Shown piece by piece: positions 54,856 through 64,000 of a stretch of DNA of 64,000 nt. The DNA is from Notospermus geniculatus (Eukaryota > Nemertea > Pilidiophora > Heteronemertea > Lineidae): assembly GCA_002633025.1 (NCBI GenBank), contig NMRB01000705.1, positions 137,400 to 201,399 of the forward strand. Reading direction: 5' to 3'. The stretch's first letter is position 1. Every line of letters starts with the position of its first letter. The notes under the pieces are model-generated. The model made no database searches. It saw only the letters and a list, made by a program, of their open reading frames with translations, and was not told where the DNA came from. Made by a program: the position numbers and the translations under genes.

Positions 54856-55460
54856 TGCTGATGGGGTATGAATGTTTAGGAAATATGATACGAACAACAT
54901 TCTGGACAAATTTTGCAAATTGCAAAACATTCTTTGATGATCATCATCTCGGCGTTAAGCAATCTCGATTGTGCAAATCAATCCGAGTTGATTGTGGAAG
55001 CGTCACTCATCTCTGATCTCTGCATGCACTCTGATCAACACCCTGTGAAATCTGTGCCTGCAGTCAGAAAATTTGGGTCTTGTTTCGCTTGCTTCTCTTG
55101 GATTGGATGCGACAAATTTTATTTCTTATTTTATATCGGTGTTGTATTGGATTTCATTGTTGAAGAGTCGATTTGCATGTTTCTGTCATAATTGGGATCC
55201 CACTCCCACTCAGTTATGGCTGTAATCATTGCCATCAGTGCCAATTTGAAATTGCGGATCAGTCTCTCGATAGGCACTGAATAACAATTTACCATTGTCT
55301 TAGAAAGGACAGTCCTGAGACTAAAGTACAACTCAGCTGTGTGAATACTGTGGTGACGTGAAAAAGTGTGCATAACAACCCGGTGCACGATGAAGCAGTT
55401 TAATCTTTGAAATTATATGAATATAGAAAAGCCTTCACCTAGCTTGTCAGGCACAGATCC
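54856..55460. other. Single-copy DNA, no feature seen
   Basis: Nothing supported. Confidence 0.35.
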
Positions 55461-55656
55461 GGGGGGGGGGGGGGGGGGNNNNNNNNNNNNNNNNNNNNNN
55501 NNNNNNNNNNNNNNNNNNNNNNNNNNNNNNNNNNNNNNNNNNNNNNNNNNNNNNNNNNNNNNNNNNNNNNNNNNNNNNNNNNNNNNNNNNNNNNNNNNNN
55601 NNNNNNNNNNNNNNNNNNNNNNNNNNNNNNNNNNNNNNNNNNNNNNNNNNNNNNNN
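55461..55656. other. G-run followed by a 178-base assembly gap
   Basis: A run of 18 G ends in N at 55479-55656. The gap length is probably nominal. The sequence resumes at the head of a SINE. Confidence 0.95.
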
Positions 55657-55657
55657 C

Positions 55658-55835
55658 TGTCAGAGTGGCGCAATGGAAACATCGGCGCCTGTCACCTCTG
55701 AGGTCGCGGGTTCGATTCCCGGTCGGGTCCGTGTCTCATGTGATAGAGAGGGCGACTCTCTCTGACAGCGCAGGTTTTCTCCGGGCACTCCGGTTTCCTC
55801 CTGCATTACATTAAAATCGCCCAATATTGTCTATA
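55658..55835 (+). mobile_element. tRNA-derived SINE
   Basis: A box TGGCGCAATGG (matches TRGYNNANNNG) and a perfect B box GGTTCGATTCC about 45 bp later, in a tRNA-like head starting GTCAGAGTGGCGCAATGG. The body contains CAGGTTTTCTCCGGGCACTC and CGGTTTCCTCCTGCATTAC, phrases I know from widespread invertebrate SINE central domains. The head could begin inside the gap. The anticodon arm does not pair properly, so it is not a functional tRNA gene. The 3' end is uncertain; no poly(A) tail is seen. Confidence 0.75.
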
Positions 55836-55957
55836 GAACCAATAATGCCGAATTTGGCGCTCGGTTCTCAATATTTTACATTTGCATGAATATTTTGCTT
55901 GACAGTGAAAACTAAGCCATCAACTTATTACAAAACAAACTTGAACTCCTGATGTAG

Positions 55958-56140
55958 GTTCCGCTTGTCATATAGTCTAGACAAATTACTTGGAGATGAT
56001 ATTGATATTGTCGCTCGTGGCCAATGGAATGTTTTAGCCCACAAGAATATGTCTAACATGACAAGAAAAACCCAGCCTGCAGCAGAAACATTACTTAAAG
56101 CACCGAAGGTTGAAATGACTGTCAAGTTAAAAATGCCAAA
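55958..56140 (+). CDS. Candidate internal exon, 183 bp
   Basis: Acceptor ACTCCTGATGTAG (weak) and donor CCAAAG|GTATTA enclose a frame FRLSYSLDKLLGDDIDIVAR then GQWNVLAHKNMSNMTRKTQP and further to VKLKMPK, open for 60 codons. It enters with one base and leaves in phase 0. Composition is mixed and charged, without repeats. No partner exon or family recognised. Confidence 0.28.
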
Positions 56141-56339
56141 GGTATTATGCCAATTAAATGCCATCATACCTCTGATAGTCGTCGGAAATTTCCCACTCCT
56201 GATTTTTTTAACACCCTCTCGTTGTCATCTTGCCATATATTCAATTCACGTGAACCCAATGGAGGCTTCGCAGGCTGTAAGTCATTGAATCTAACTATTT
56301 GATGAGTGGTTACAGAAGGTATGGTGCATGGTGGGCATT

Positions 56340-56570
56340 GATGTTCATGGCTGTCTGACATTCAATCACCACCCTTTATCTGCAGTAGGTGGGTGGGTGG
56401 TGGGGTTTGATTTTCATGGCTGTCTGACATTCAATCATCACCCTTTATCTGCAGTGGGTGGGTGGTGGGGTTTGGTTTTCATGGCTGTCTGACATTCAAT
56501 CATCACCCTTTACTTTATCTGCATCAGGTGGGTGGGTGGTGGGCTTTGATTTTCATGGCTCTTTGACTTG
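56340..56570. repeat. ~65-bp minisatellite
   Basis: Units of TTTTCATGGCTGTCTGACAT, TCAATCATCACCCTTTATCT and GCAGTGGGTGGGTGGTGGGG occur about three and a half times, with decaying copies on each side (to about 56680). Confidence 0.85.
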
Positions 56571-57070
56571 TCAATATCACCCTCCATCTAAAGAAGGCAT
56601 GTTGTGGACTTTTTGACATGTGAAGCATCAACTATTTTCTATGGGAGATGTGTCTGCATGGTGGGCTTTGATTTTCATTTACATACGTTTGACATGGCTA
56701 TTTTTCCTCTTTCCTCAAGAAACTTCTGCTTCTGCAGCACCTTTCCCCCTCTTGTCTGCTGTAACATAGAAACCATCTTTCCTCTCCCCTGTGAGTAAGA
56801 ACTGCATGTTATCTCTCTCGTTGCTAACATAAAAATGAGTCACATTTGCCCTGCAGAAGGTCGTATGTTCCCGGGTTCAACCTATAGGAACAGCCATTCA
56901 AAAAAAACGGTCCATTGTCTGTTTGGTACGTCAGAAGCAAACACGAAACAAGCAAACACGTCACAAGGGAACAGTTCATGGATACATTCTGAAATGTACC
57001 ACTGTATCCTATTTTTAGCACAAGAAGTCAGTCTTAAAACTTACTTAAAAGGTATGACCCTTGACTTTAT

Positions 57071-57221
57071 GCCAGCCATACACGATCAATATTATTGCAC
57101 AATATGGGGCCAAAATAGGGGCATGTGCTTCTGGCATTCATGGGTGGAAGAAAGCTTGGCAATAACATCACCCATTTTGATCCTCATTTTGTGCAATAAT
57201 ATTGAACGTGTATGGGCGGCT
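57071..57221. mobile_element. 151-bp TTAA MITE (GCCCATACACG family)
   Basis: GCCAGCCATACACGATCAAT on the left mirrors ATTGAACGTGTATGGGCGGC on the right. The right flank TTAA (57222-57225) is also the left flank of the next copy. The left flank reads TTAT. Same family as 53062-53539. Confidence 0.8.
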
Positions 57222-57225
57222 TTAA

Positions 57226-57378
57226 GCTGCCCATACACGATCAATATTATTGCACAATATGAGGATCACAATGGGCAATCTTATTGTCAATCTTTCTTCT
57301 AATTATCATGCTAGAAGCACAAGACCACCCATTTGGGCCCCATATTGTGCAATAATATTGCGCCGTGTATGGGCGGCT
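57226..57378. mobile_element. 153-bp TTAA MITE abutting the previous copy
   Basis: GCTGCCCATACACGATCAAT at the left and ATTGCGCCGTGTATGGGCGG at the right, with TTAG after the right end. The centre matches the previous copy in inverted order (ATGAGGATCA against TGATCCTCAT), so the two copies face each other around a single TTAA. Confidence 0.8.
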
Positions 57379-58023
57379 TTAGGAGACAGGCCACACATGC
57401 CAAGGACACAAAATCCATTGTCATGTGTCCAAAGTCTTCAATATTTGAAATGATTTTTCAGTTTTCACATGCAAGAAGCATCCATTATTGACCTTGCACA
57501 TGATAGGCTACATTAACTTGGACTTTGTTAAGAATTTTCTGCTTGGATGATTCTCCTTGATGATTTAAATCATGGCAGTGTATCAGAAGCCTGTTAAACC
57601 ATCCAACCATGGTTAGTGATCCCATCAATTTCATGCTACGAAGATGACATATTCCTGGTATTTCAAGCATCAGTTGATATAAAAATCTCTATTGAATTAT
57701 AATAAATTTGAGATTTCTGGGATGGATGAGATAGAAATAAGAATTATCTGGCAAAATCCCCCATCGATATTGGACATCTCTTTAACTCATTTGTCCATTT
57801 GTGCACATGATTTGAGATGAAATAGGAATGAGGATGTGTAGCCAATTGTGAAATGCAACATTACGTTCCATTGAACTTTGCATGCAGAAGCGCCGGTGGC
57901 ATCTTCTGTTACCCATGTAACTGCATGGAACTGGTTGAGAAGGTATCCAAAGCAGCCCGAAGATGATGATGTGCTGTCACCACTCCTGGGAATAAGGTCA
58001 CTTTGAGTCAAAATAGCGATTAA
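57379..58023. other. Single-copy DNA, no feature seen
   Basis: Nothing supported. Confidence 0.35.
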
Positions 58024-58294
58024 AGCCCCACAGTATTGAATTTTACTGGATTTTCAAAGTGTTGGGAGAATGCTGGTCGAGGTCTCATAGCATCGTGAAG
58101 GTCCCCAAAATGCCTGCCTGATGCGTATTTCCGAGAATCAAGGCCTAGTTTTCAGCACACAATGAAAAAATCTGCAGGGAGGGCTCTAATGTATTCAGAT
58201 GGAGCGCAGTACATTTTACACGTCGTGACGTCGTGCACTGACGTCAAGAATCGCGGCGATGATTTGCGTTTTTCAGATTCAATACAGTGGGGCT
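58024..58294. mobile_element. 271-bp TTAA MITE (AGCCCCAC ends)
   Basis: AGCCCCACAGTATTGAA on the left mirrors TTCAATACAGTGGGGCT on the right (one mismatch). TTAA at 58020-58023 and 58295-58298. The right part is CpG-rich (TCGTGACGTCGTGC). Kolobok- or piggyBac-type target; the family is distinct from the other TTAA elements here. Confidence 0.82.
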
Positions 58295-58539
58295 TTAACT
58301 TAGGGTTAACACCTTAACTGTTTCAGATGTTTTTGCTCGTCAGACGCCCCTCAACCCCCCCCACACACACACTTCTACCCCACTAGTTTAGACGAGGTAG
58401 GCCGCCCGCCCGCCCTCTTCTCCCAGTGTTTTAAACAAATTAACTTATCCCAATGAGTGTGAGCTTCATTCTGAGTCTGTCTAGGGCAATAATGGATGTC
58501 AGTGTCATGCATGCTCACTTCAGCATTATGACAATGGCT

Positions 58540-58764
58540 CATATGAATAAAGACTATCAAATGCTTTACCTTCAGATTTGTACAGCATCACCTAGTGCAT
58601 TTGTATTGCAAAATTGAAGTAAAAGCATTTACTAGTCTTTATTCATATGACCAAATGGGTCAATGAAGACTAGTGAATGCTTTTACTTCAGATTTGTACA
58701 GCACTGCCAGTGCATTTGTATTGCAAATTTCAAGTAAAAGCATTTACTAGTCTTTATTCATATG
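58540..58764. mobile_element. Two palindromic MITEs of the AATGCTTTTACTT family
   Basis: Copies at 58540-58650 and 58661-58764 share CAGATTTGTACAGCA, TGCATTTGTATTGCAAA and the closing ACTAGTCTTTATTCATATG. The first starts ATATGAATAAAGACTATCAA. They lie 10 bp apart in the same orientation, so they may be a tandem duplication of one insertion. Relatives are at 6382-6500 and about 37600. Confidence 0.8.
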
Positions 58765-59503
58765 GCCCGGTGGGACAGAAGGAAACAGGTAAAATGACAC
58801 CCTGATCCCCTCACCAGACAGTGGGAGACCGGATATGTGATCGCACATACTTTAGATGTCAACAGAGAGGGCTGAGAATAGGCCTGTTGCCCTCCCATCA
58901 TTCTTAAAAGGGAATCAAGATATCATTTTGGGAATGACATCCATTTGTTGGAGACTCATCTGACAATTAAAGCAGCACACGCGACACCCTTCCCTTCACC
59001 TGAGTCTTTTTTGTCACAAAAAAACCCAACTTGTTCACCTTCTTCTCAGCAGTCAAGTCTCAAGGAGTTTAAAAGACTTCTGGCCAATCCACTGCTAAGC
59101 TTCTTTACTCTTTGAAGTTCAGCCTTATATGCTCTTGAGTGGATCGAGGGTACTTGACAATTTTTTTGGTTTCGAAGATTTTAAAACCATTTTTTTACTT
59201 GTATTCAAATACAAACGTTTGAAGAATGCCTTAGTTTTTTTCGCTTGGGATTTTTTTGAGTGTTTTATGGAGAACGTACTATCATGCAGAACTTCTGTAC
59301 GACTTATTTGAAGTCTTAGGAACTTATATGCAAATGCTAAAGATATGAGGATACCGATCGTCCTCAAAGCTGGAGCTTTAAACAACATGGGAGTACTTCT
59401 GAATATCACCCTATGAATGTGACTGTTATTTCCATGTCGTCTCCAAGACACTCCTAGGCCTATTTGTCATTTATTGGCAAATATCCATATCTTTGACAAC
59501 ATG
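58765..59503 (-). other. Single-copy DNA with a minus frame
   Basis: The minus frame 59125-59451 has a hydrophobic stretch LRTIGILISLAFAYKFLRL and a Lys-rich tail. It might be a small membrane protein or a last exon (a possible acceptor GGTGATATTCAG lies within), but poly(A/T) runs generate much of the tail. Not called. Confidence 0.2.
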
Positions 59504-59734
59504 TCAATCACTACACCTGTATTTTTGGAGGGTCTGATTTATTTTAAGTTCAGTTGTCTGCAGTTCTGTGATTTTTTTTAAAAAATTGTCAAAACAATTC
59601 AGATGCTTCCAAAGCAATTCGACATACCAAGTTGGATTTTGTGCGAGGAAGTTGACTCTTCCTCGACTACAGATGGATTGCTGGAAGTATTGTAAATATG
59701 CTTCACAAAACACATAATCATCCCAGTAAAGTAT
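59504..59734 (-). CDS. Candidate exon, unknown product
   Basis: On the minus strand a good acceptor TGCCTTCGTTTTCAG is followed in phase 0 by ILYWDDYVFCEAYLQYFQQS then ICSRGRVNFLAQNPTW. At that point a donor CTTG|GTATGT (exon end at 59628) would give a 107-bp internal exon; otherwise the frame continues 41 codons to a stop at 59504. It is aromatic-rich and unlike translated repeats. No family recognised. Confidence 0.3.
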   Translation of the reverse strand: MLYWDDYVFCEAYLQYFQQSICSRGRVNFLAQNPTWYVELLWKHLNCFDNFLKKITELQTTELKINQTLQKYRCSD

Positions 59735-60535
59735 CTGAAAACGAAGGCACATTAGTCAGCTCTATTTCTGAGTTACTGCCCATTGTTTCATCGCAACTGC
59801 TGCTGCAGGCATGCACTCACACACAGAAATACGTTTGAAGAATGCCCCGCTTTTTTGTTGGGCAGTTTTTCAGACACAAAATCTGTATTTCCAGGGTATT
59901 CTAAGTCACCTTTTGTCACAACAAGCACAACATCACGATATCACGATATCTATAGCTCTTTTGAGCTTCTGTCTTTGTCTTCCACAGTGTAATCCGGAAA
60001 TGACCAGAAGACAATCAGAATGTTCACGTCTTTTGCATTATTCCATGTTTAGCCTTTTGTTGTGAGGCATGGTCACATCATTAGCGAGATTATATCCCTC
60101 TGCATCCACATGAACAAGGTAACATCATTATTGACCGTTATTAGCTTGATGTGATTGGTGGCTCCATCCAGAGCTCCAGATTCTCGGCCAGAATCCGGTT
60201 CCAACACTCATTATCTATGTCAAGTTTCTTGTGCATTCTGCTGGACAACGCTTGTCGCCCAATTCATTTCTAATTTGGGTAGCCTATGCCAAGTGTGAAG
60301 GACACTAGAGGTATCTTATGATTTTTAAAAAAAAGCTTCGAAATACACAAAAAATACTACTACACACCATCCATATTATTGACTCAGCCACACATAAGAT
60401 TCCGTGCATTGTTACGAAAAGGCTCTCCGCAATCCATTTCCCTATCATACCCATGAATAGACATAGTTCTCACCCTTGGTGGTTGATTGCCTGCAATTCA
60501 ATGCTGGCTGCATTAGCTCTCGAGACTGTATAGTC
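59735..60535. other. Single-copy DNA, no feature seen
   Basis: Nothing supported on either strand. Confidence 0.35.
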
Positions 60536-60539
60536 TTAA

Positions 60540-60837
60540 AGGTGCTCTAGTTCGAATTGTAAACATTACGGTTTGTTTATTTACATGGTTGATTATAATA
60601 GTTATTTTTCCTCGGACAGGTGGCAGCACCGTGTATACCAAAACATAAATGTTATATATTTTTATATCTTACCTTGATAAATATTCTTATAACTGAAATA
60701 TATTTATGATTTTACGCTCAAAAACAAACAAAAAGTTGTGAAAGGCGAGATTTAATTCGATTTTATCTGATTTGTTAGCACCAGAAGTTGACAATAGGTG
60801 GCACACCGTAATGTTTACAATTCGAACTAGAGCACCT
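60540..60837. mobile_element. 298-bp TTAA MITE (AGGTGCTCTAG ends)
   Basis: AGGTGCTCTAGTTCGAATTG at the left mirrors CAATTCGAACTAGAGCACCT at the right; the paired arm runs about 35 bp to ATTACGG. TTAA at 60536-60539 and 60838-60841. The second TTAA also serves as the left flank of the next element. Both contain ACAATAGGTGGCA-type words, so the two families may be related. Confidence 0.88.
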
Positions 60838-60841
60838 TTAA

Positions 60842-61091
60842 AGGAGTTAGACGCCGAAGTTGTAAACACTCACTCACTGGTTCTCTATCCACGCGACACC
60901 TGCCGTGCTGCCACCTATTGTCGGTGATATGTACTGACGTGAATATCGTGAGTGAGTTGCATCGGACGGGGAACCAGTCTAACGATCACGGGGCGCAACT
61001 GGTGCTGCCACCTGCACGAAGGAATAAAACTAGTTTGCCGACCATGTTTGTAAACAAACCAGCTTGTTTACAACTTCGGCGTCTAACTCCT
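60842..61091. mobile_element. 250-bp TTAA MITE (family K1), opposite to 37674 copy
   Basis: AGGAGTTAGACGCCGAAGTT at the left mirrors AACTTCGGCGTCTAACTCCT at the right. TTAA at 60838-60841 (shared) and 61092-61095. Near-full-length relative at 37674-37924. Its right 100 bp is included in the tandem duplication that follows, leaving a truncated second copy at 62037-62145. Confidence 0.9.
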
Positions 61092-62036
61092 TTAAGGAGT
61101 CTCATGTTCAGTTTCAGATGCTGTAATACATTGACAGGTTGAGGCATTCTTAAGTGCAACTCAGTTTGTCATTGTTAGAAGTTATTTTTCTGGATTGGTA
61201 TGAAAAATGACTAAAGTAACTTGTTAGAACAGCTGGGAGTATATCGCAGAATGAAATAAATGTTGATAATGATTAGTATCCAGCTGAGCTCATACTTAGT
61301 AATGAAGCATCCGTGCATGGGCAACAGGTTGATTTGATTTTGCGAACCTGTGAAGTGGATGTACTCCATCATGCTGGATTATAACAAGAGGTTGCTATCT
61401 CAAATGAATCAAATGAAGTCCTTCTGATGTGCTAGGTGGACTGGGACTTATCTTCTGTACTATTGATGTATAATTTCCTGTTGTTTGTACAGTAAAGTCT
61501 TTTTTCCTGTTTCTAGCATGAATACTATTCTGTTCCAAGCACAGCTCTTAACTCCAGCAATTTTCTGTAAATGAAGGATATTCTGTGAGGGGATGCGAAT
61601 TTACTTCTCAACATCTAAACACACAAAGGATGATTAATGAGTAGAAATGCTGAAGTAGTTCATGCAGATTGGTTTCTGAGATTGGAAAGTTTGTCACAGT
61701 TGCTGATAATGATGTGCAAGAAGATTTAATAGCAGAATGCGATGGGTATTTTTGAAGTACAGGGGCCTGTGTCATAAAGTGACTTTAAGCTAAAGGTACC
61801 TTTAACCAAATGGAAAATGCATTGAAGTTAATGGTAGCATTAGCTTAAAGTCACTTTATGAAACAGGTCCCAGATCTTCTGCCAGCCACCTTTAATTCTT
61901 ACTCAGATGCCTCTCACATTTTCCCTATTTCTCTTCTTCTTCTACCACAGAACCCTTTCCATCTGGTACATGATGCTGCTTTTCTGTTCAACTGAAGCCA
62001 CCCTCATTGCATGAGCTGATTATTGTATTCACCAAC
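60995..62036. repeat. Tandem duplication 4, copy A (1042 bp)
   Basis: It starts GCAACTGGTGCTGCCACCTG inside the K1 MITE and ends ATTGTATTCACCAAC. It contains a GGGGCCTGTGTCATAAAGTG foldback at 61760-61872. Highly similar to copy B apart from small indels. No splice-supported frame in either copy. Confidence 0.93.
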
Positions 62037-63085
62037 GCAACTGGTGCTGCCACCTGCACGAAGGAATAAAACTAGTTTGCCGACCATGTTTGTAAACAAA
62101 CCAGCTTGTTTACAACTTCGGCGTCTACCGGTAACTCCTTTAAGGAGTCTCATGTTCAGTTTCAGATGCTGTAATACATTGACAGGTTGAGGCATTCTGA
62201 AGTGCAACTCAGTTTGTCATTGTTAGAAGTTTTTTTTCTGGATTGGTATGAAAAATGACTAAAGTAACTTGTTAGAACAGCTGGGAGTATATCGCAGAAT
62301 GAAATAAATGTTGATGATGATTAGTATCCAGCTGAACTCATCATACTAAGTATTACTAAGTGAAGCATCCATGGGCAACAGGTTGATTTGATTTTGCCAA
62401 CCTGTGAAGTGGATGTACTCCATCATGCTGGATTATAACAAGAGGTTGCTATCTCAAATGAAACAAATGAAGTCCTTCTGATGTGCTAGGTGGACTGGGA
62501 CTTATCTTCTCTACTATTGATGTATAATTTCCTGTTGTTTGTACAGTAAAGTCTTTTTCCTGTTTCTAGCATGAATACTATTCTGTTCCAAGCACAGCTC
62601 TTAACTCCAGCAATTTTCTGTAAATGAAGGATATTCTGTGAGGGGATGCGAATTTACTTCTCAACATCTAAACACACAAAGGATGATTAATGGTTGGAAA
62701 TGCTGAAGTAGTTCATGCAGATTGGTTTCTGAGATTGGAAAGTTTGTCACAGTTGCTGATAATGATGTGCAAGAAGATTTAATAGCAGATGCGATGGGTA
62801 TTTTTGAAGTACAGGGGCCTGTGTCATAAAGTGACTTTAAGCTAAAGGTACCTTTAACCAAATGGAAAATGCATTGAAGTTAATGGTAGCATTAGCTTAA
62901 AGTCACTTTATGAAACAGGTCCCAGATCTTCTGCCAGCCACCTTTAATTCTTACTTGAGTGCCTCTCACATTTTCTCTATTTCTCTTCTAGTACCACAGA
63001 ACCCTTTCCATCTGGTACATGATGCTGCTTTTCTGTTCAACTGAAGCCACCCTCATTGCATGAGCTGATTATTGTATTCACCAAC
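62037..63085. repeat. Tandem duplication 4, copy B (1049 bp)
   Basis: Co-linear with 60995-62036. It begins mid-MITE, so the K1 fragment at 62037-62145 has no left end. The right flank after CACCAAC is TGTGAGATGTAA, different from the junction. An extra CCGGT near 62130 interrupts the MITE's right end. Foldback at 62811-62922. Confidence 0.93.
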
Positions 63086-63570
63086 TGTGAGATGTAATTC
63101 AACTAAGCGAATCAATGGTAATTTGCAGCCTCATCGAAGATGATGATGCTATGATATCCTAGGAGGTTGCATTTGTCGATTTTCCGAGAATGTGTTCGGT
63201 TCAAAATGACAAACTAACATGAACACGATGCTGCATGGATGACTGCTATAAAAGCTTGAAATTCAATAAAATGAAATTAGAAACGAAGCCCCATAAGAAA
63301 TTTTTAGGCATAAAGGTGACCTTCGGATTATAGACTCATTGCCCACTGGGTGACTGGGGGCATTTTCGGCATCAATCAACAAGTCTGATAATGGTAGTAC
63401 TTCAGCAAGATTCATGATACGGTGATATCACACTTTTTCATGGAAAAGTAAGCTGCTTGAAGGAATACATCTTTCTGGAAATGAATTTGTGATGAACCAT
63501 TCTCCAATTTCTGGCCCTCTGGTTACGTCCCATATCTTCAAGTTCAATATCAATATGTTTGTTTGCTCAC
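63086..63570. other. Single-copy DNA, no independent feature
   Basis: The minus frame of the next entry continues into this region to a stop at 63428. Otherwise nothing is seen. Confidence 0.3.
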
Positions 63571-63691
63571 CTGGAAAATCTTTGTGATTGTATTTCAACA
63601 AGGCAATATGTAAGGATGGAAGCAGTTTGGGTTCTGAGGCCATTCTGCTGGATAGAAATCCAGCTTGAAATGCCAACAGGATATTCCTCTG
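63571..63691 (-). CDS. Candidate internal exon, 121 bp, minus strand
   Basis: Acceptor AATATTGCTACAG and a consensus donor TTCCAG|GTGAGC enclose QRNILLAFQAGFLSSRMASE then PKLLPSLHIALLKYNHKDFP in phase 0, leaving one base. An inner acceptor CAGCAG would shorten it by one codon. The frame also stays open past the donor to 63428, so a longer exon cannot be excluded. Amphipathic, helix-like composition; no family recognised. It is on the same strand as the 59504-59734 candidate, but the phases do not join directly. Confidence 0.32.
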
Positions 63692-64000
63692 CTGTAGCAA
63701 TATTTCACCCACGGTTCATGGGTTAAGTGATTGGGTATTCAAACGAAAGAAAATCCAATGAAGCAGATTTGTACAGGCTATTCAACCACATATTCTGGAA
63801 ATATCATATAGCCCCCACTATTCATGCAAATCAGCATTTATGGGATAAAGCCTTCGACATGAAATGAACAAAATTAGATTGTCTTCCTGTGCAAGGTGCA
63901 GTCATCATGAGATTAGGCTCCATTCTTTGGAGCGTACTAAAAGAACTGCCCGCAGGATTTCATTTCCTCTGCAGTTCTATTGATCTATTAGGTTTATGGC
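63692..64000. other. Single-copy DNA to the window edge
   Basis: A good plus-strand acceptor TTTCATTTCCTCTGCAG ends at 63977, with an open frame SIDLLGLW to the edge. If it is an exon, most of it lies beyond the window. Confidence 0.25.

Noticed and set aside
55658-55735. tRNA gene
   Set aside because: A and B boxes are good, but the anticodon and acceptor arms do not pair, and SINE body sequence follows directly.
56851-56885. B-box-like GGGTTCAACC
   Set aside because: No A box upstream and no SINE body downstream; a chance match.
59125-59451. Small membrane protein on the minus strand
   Set aside because: A hydrophobic segment is present, but the lysine-rich tail comes from poly(T) tracts on the plus strand, and neither conservation nor splice signals support it.

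Overview
Organism and setting. This is 64 kb of a eukaryotic, repeat-rich, gene-poor genome. GC looks to be about 40%. Two assembly gaps (8 and 178 N) both fall inside G-runs. There is no bacterial-style gene packing, and the reading frames are about as long as chance would give in this much DNA (the longest, about 175 codons, is one I would expect roughly once). Frequent TAGGCCTA/TACCGGTA words, GGGCCTGTTTCATAAAG-type foldbacks and a tRNA-derived SINE are what I associate with marine invertebrate deuterostomes; an echinoderm is my best guess, but the sequence does not prove it. No complete protein gene can be supported. I list a handful of splice-site-bounded exon candidates at low confidence; the window probably holds intergenic DNA and introns.

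Layout. 0-6 kb: a 55-bp minisatellite, a hammerhead-like foldback, a 505-bp TA-flanked foldback and other MITEs. 7.3-13 kb: a 2.8-kb segment duplicated in tandem, each copy carrying private insertions, with the 3' end of a Helentron-like element at the junction. 15.2-22 kb: a 378-bp foldback with a 9-bp target duplication, then a second tandem duplication (2.25-kb unit, itself containing a nested duplication). Its first copy was invaded by a 1585-bp Helentron-like element, while the second copy preserves the empty site. 22-26 kb: foldbacks, an E-box minisatellite and quiet DNA. 26.3-30 kb: a second and a third Helentron-like element and a third tandem duplication. 30-42 kb: mostly single-copy sequence with exon candidates, a SINE and several MITEs. 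43-49 kb: minisatellites and MITEs with TA, TTAA and 9-bp target duplications. 50-59 kb: a dispersed repeat, the second 378-bp foldback, TTAA MITEs, a tRNA-SINE beside the large gap. 60.5-63.1 kb: two TTAA MITEs sharing one target site, then a fourth tandem duplication that starts inside one of them.

Main point of interest. Three Helentron-like elements (5' hairpin; in two of them an asymmetric inverted repeat; 3' hairpin; insertion between two T's) contain the same roughly 145-bp module. In the largest it repeats about ten times at close to 145-bp spacing, and several copies carry a match to the vertebrate CTCF core consensus. This looks like a transposon family that spreads near-nucleosome-length arrays of possible insulator-protein sites. 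In two of the four tandem duplications the downstream copy begins at or within a few bases of a Helentron-like 3' end.
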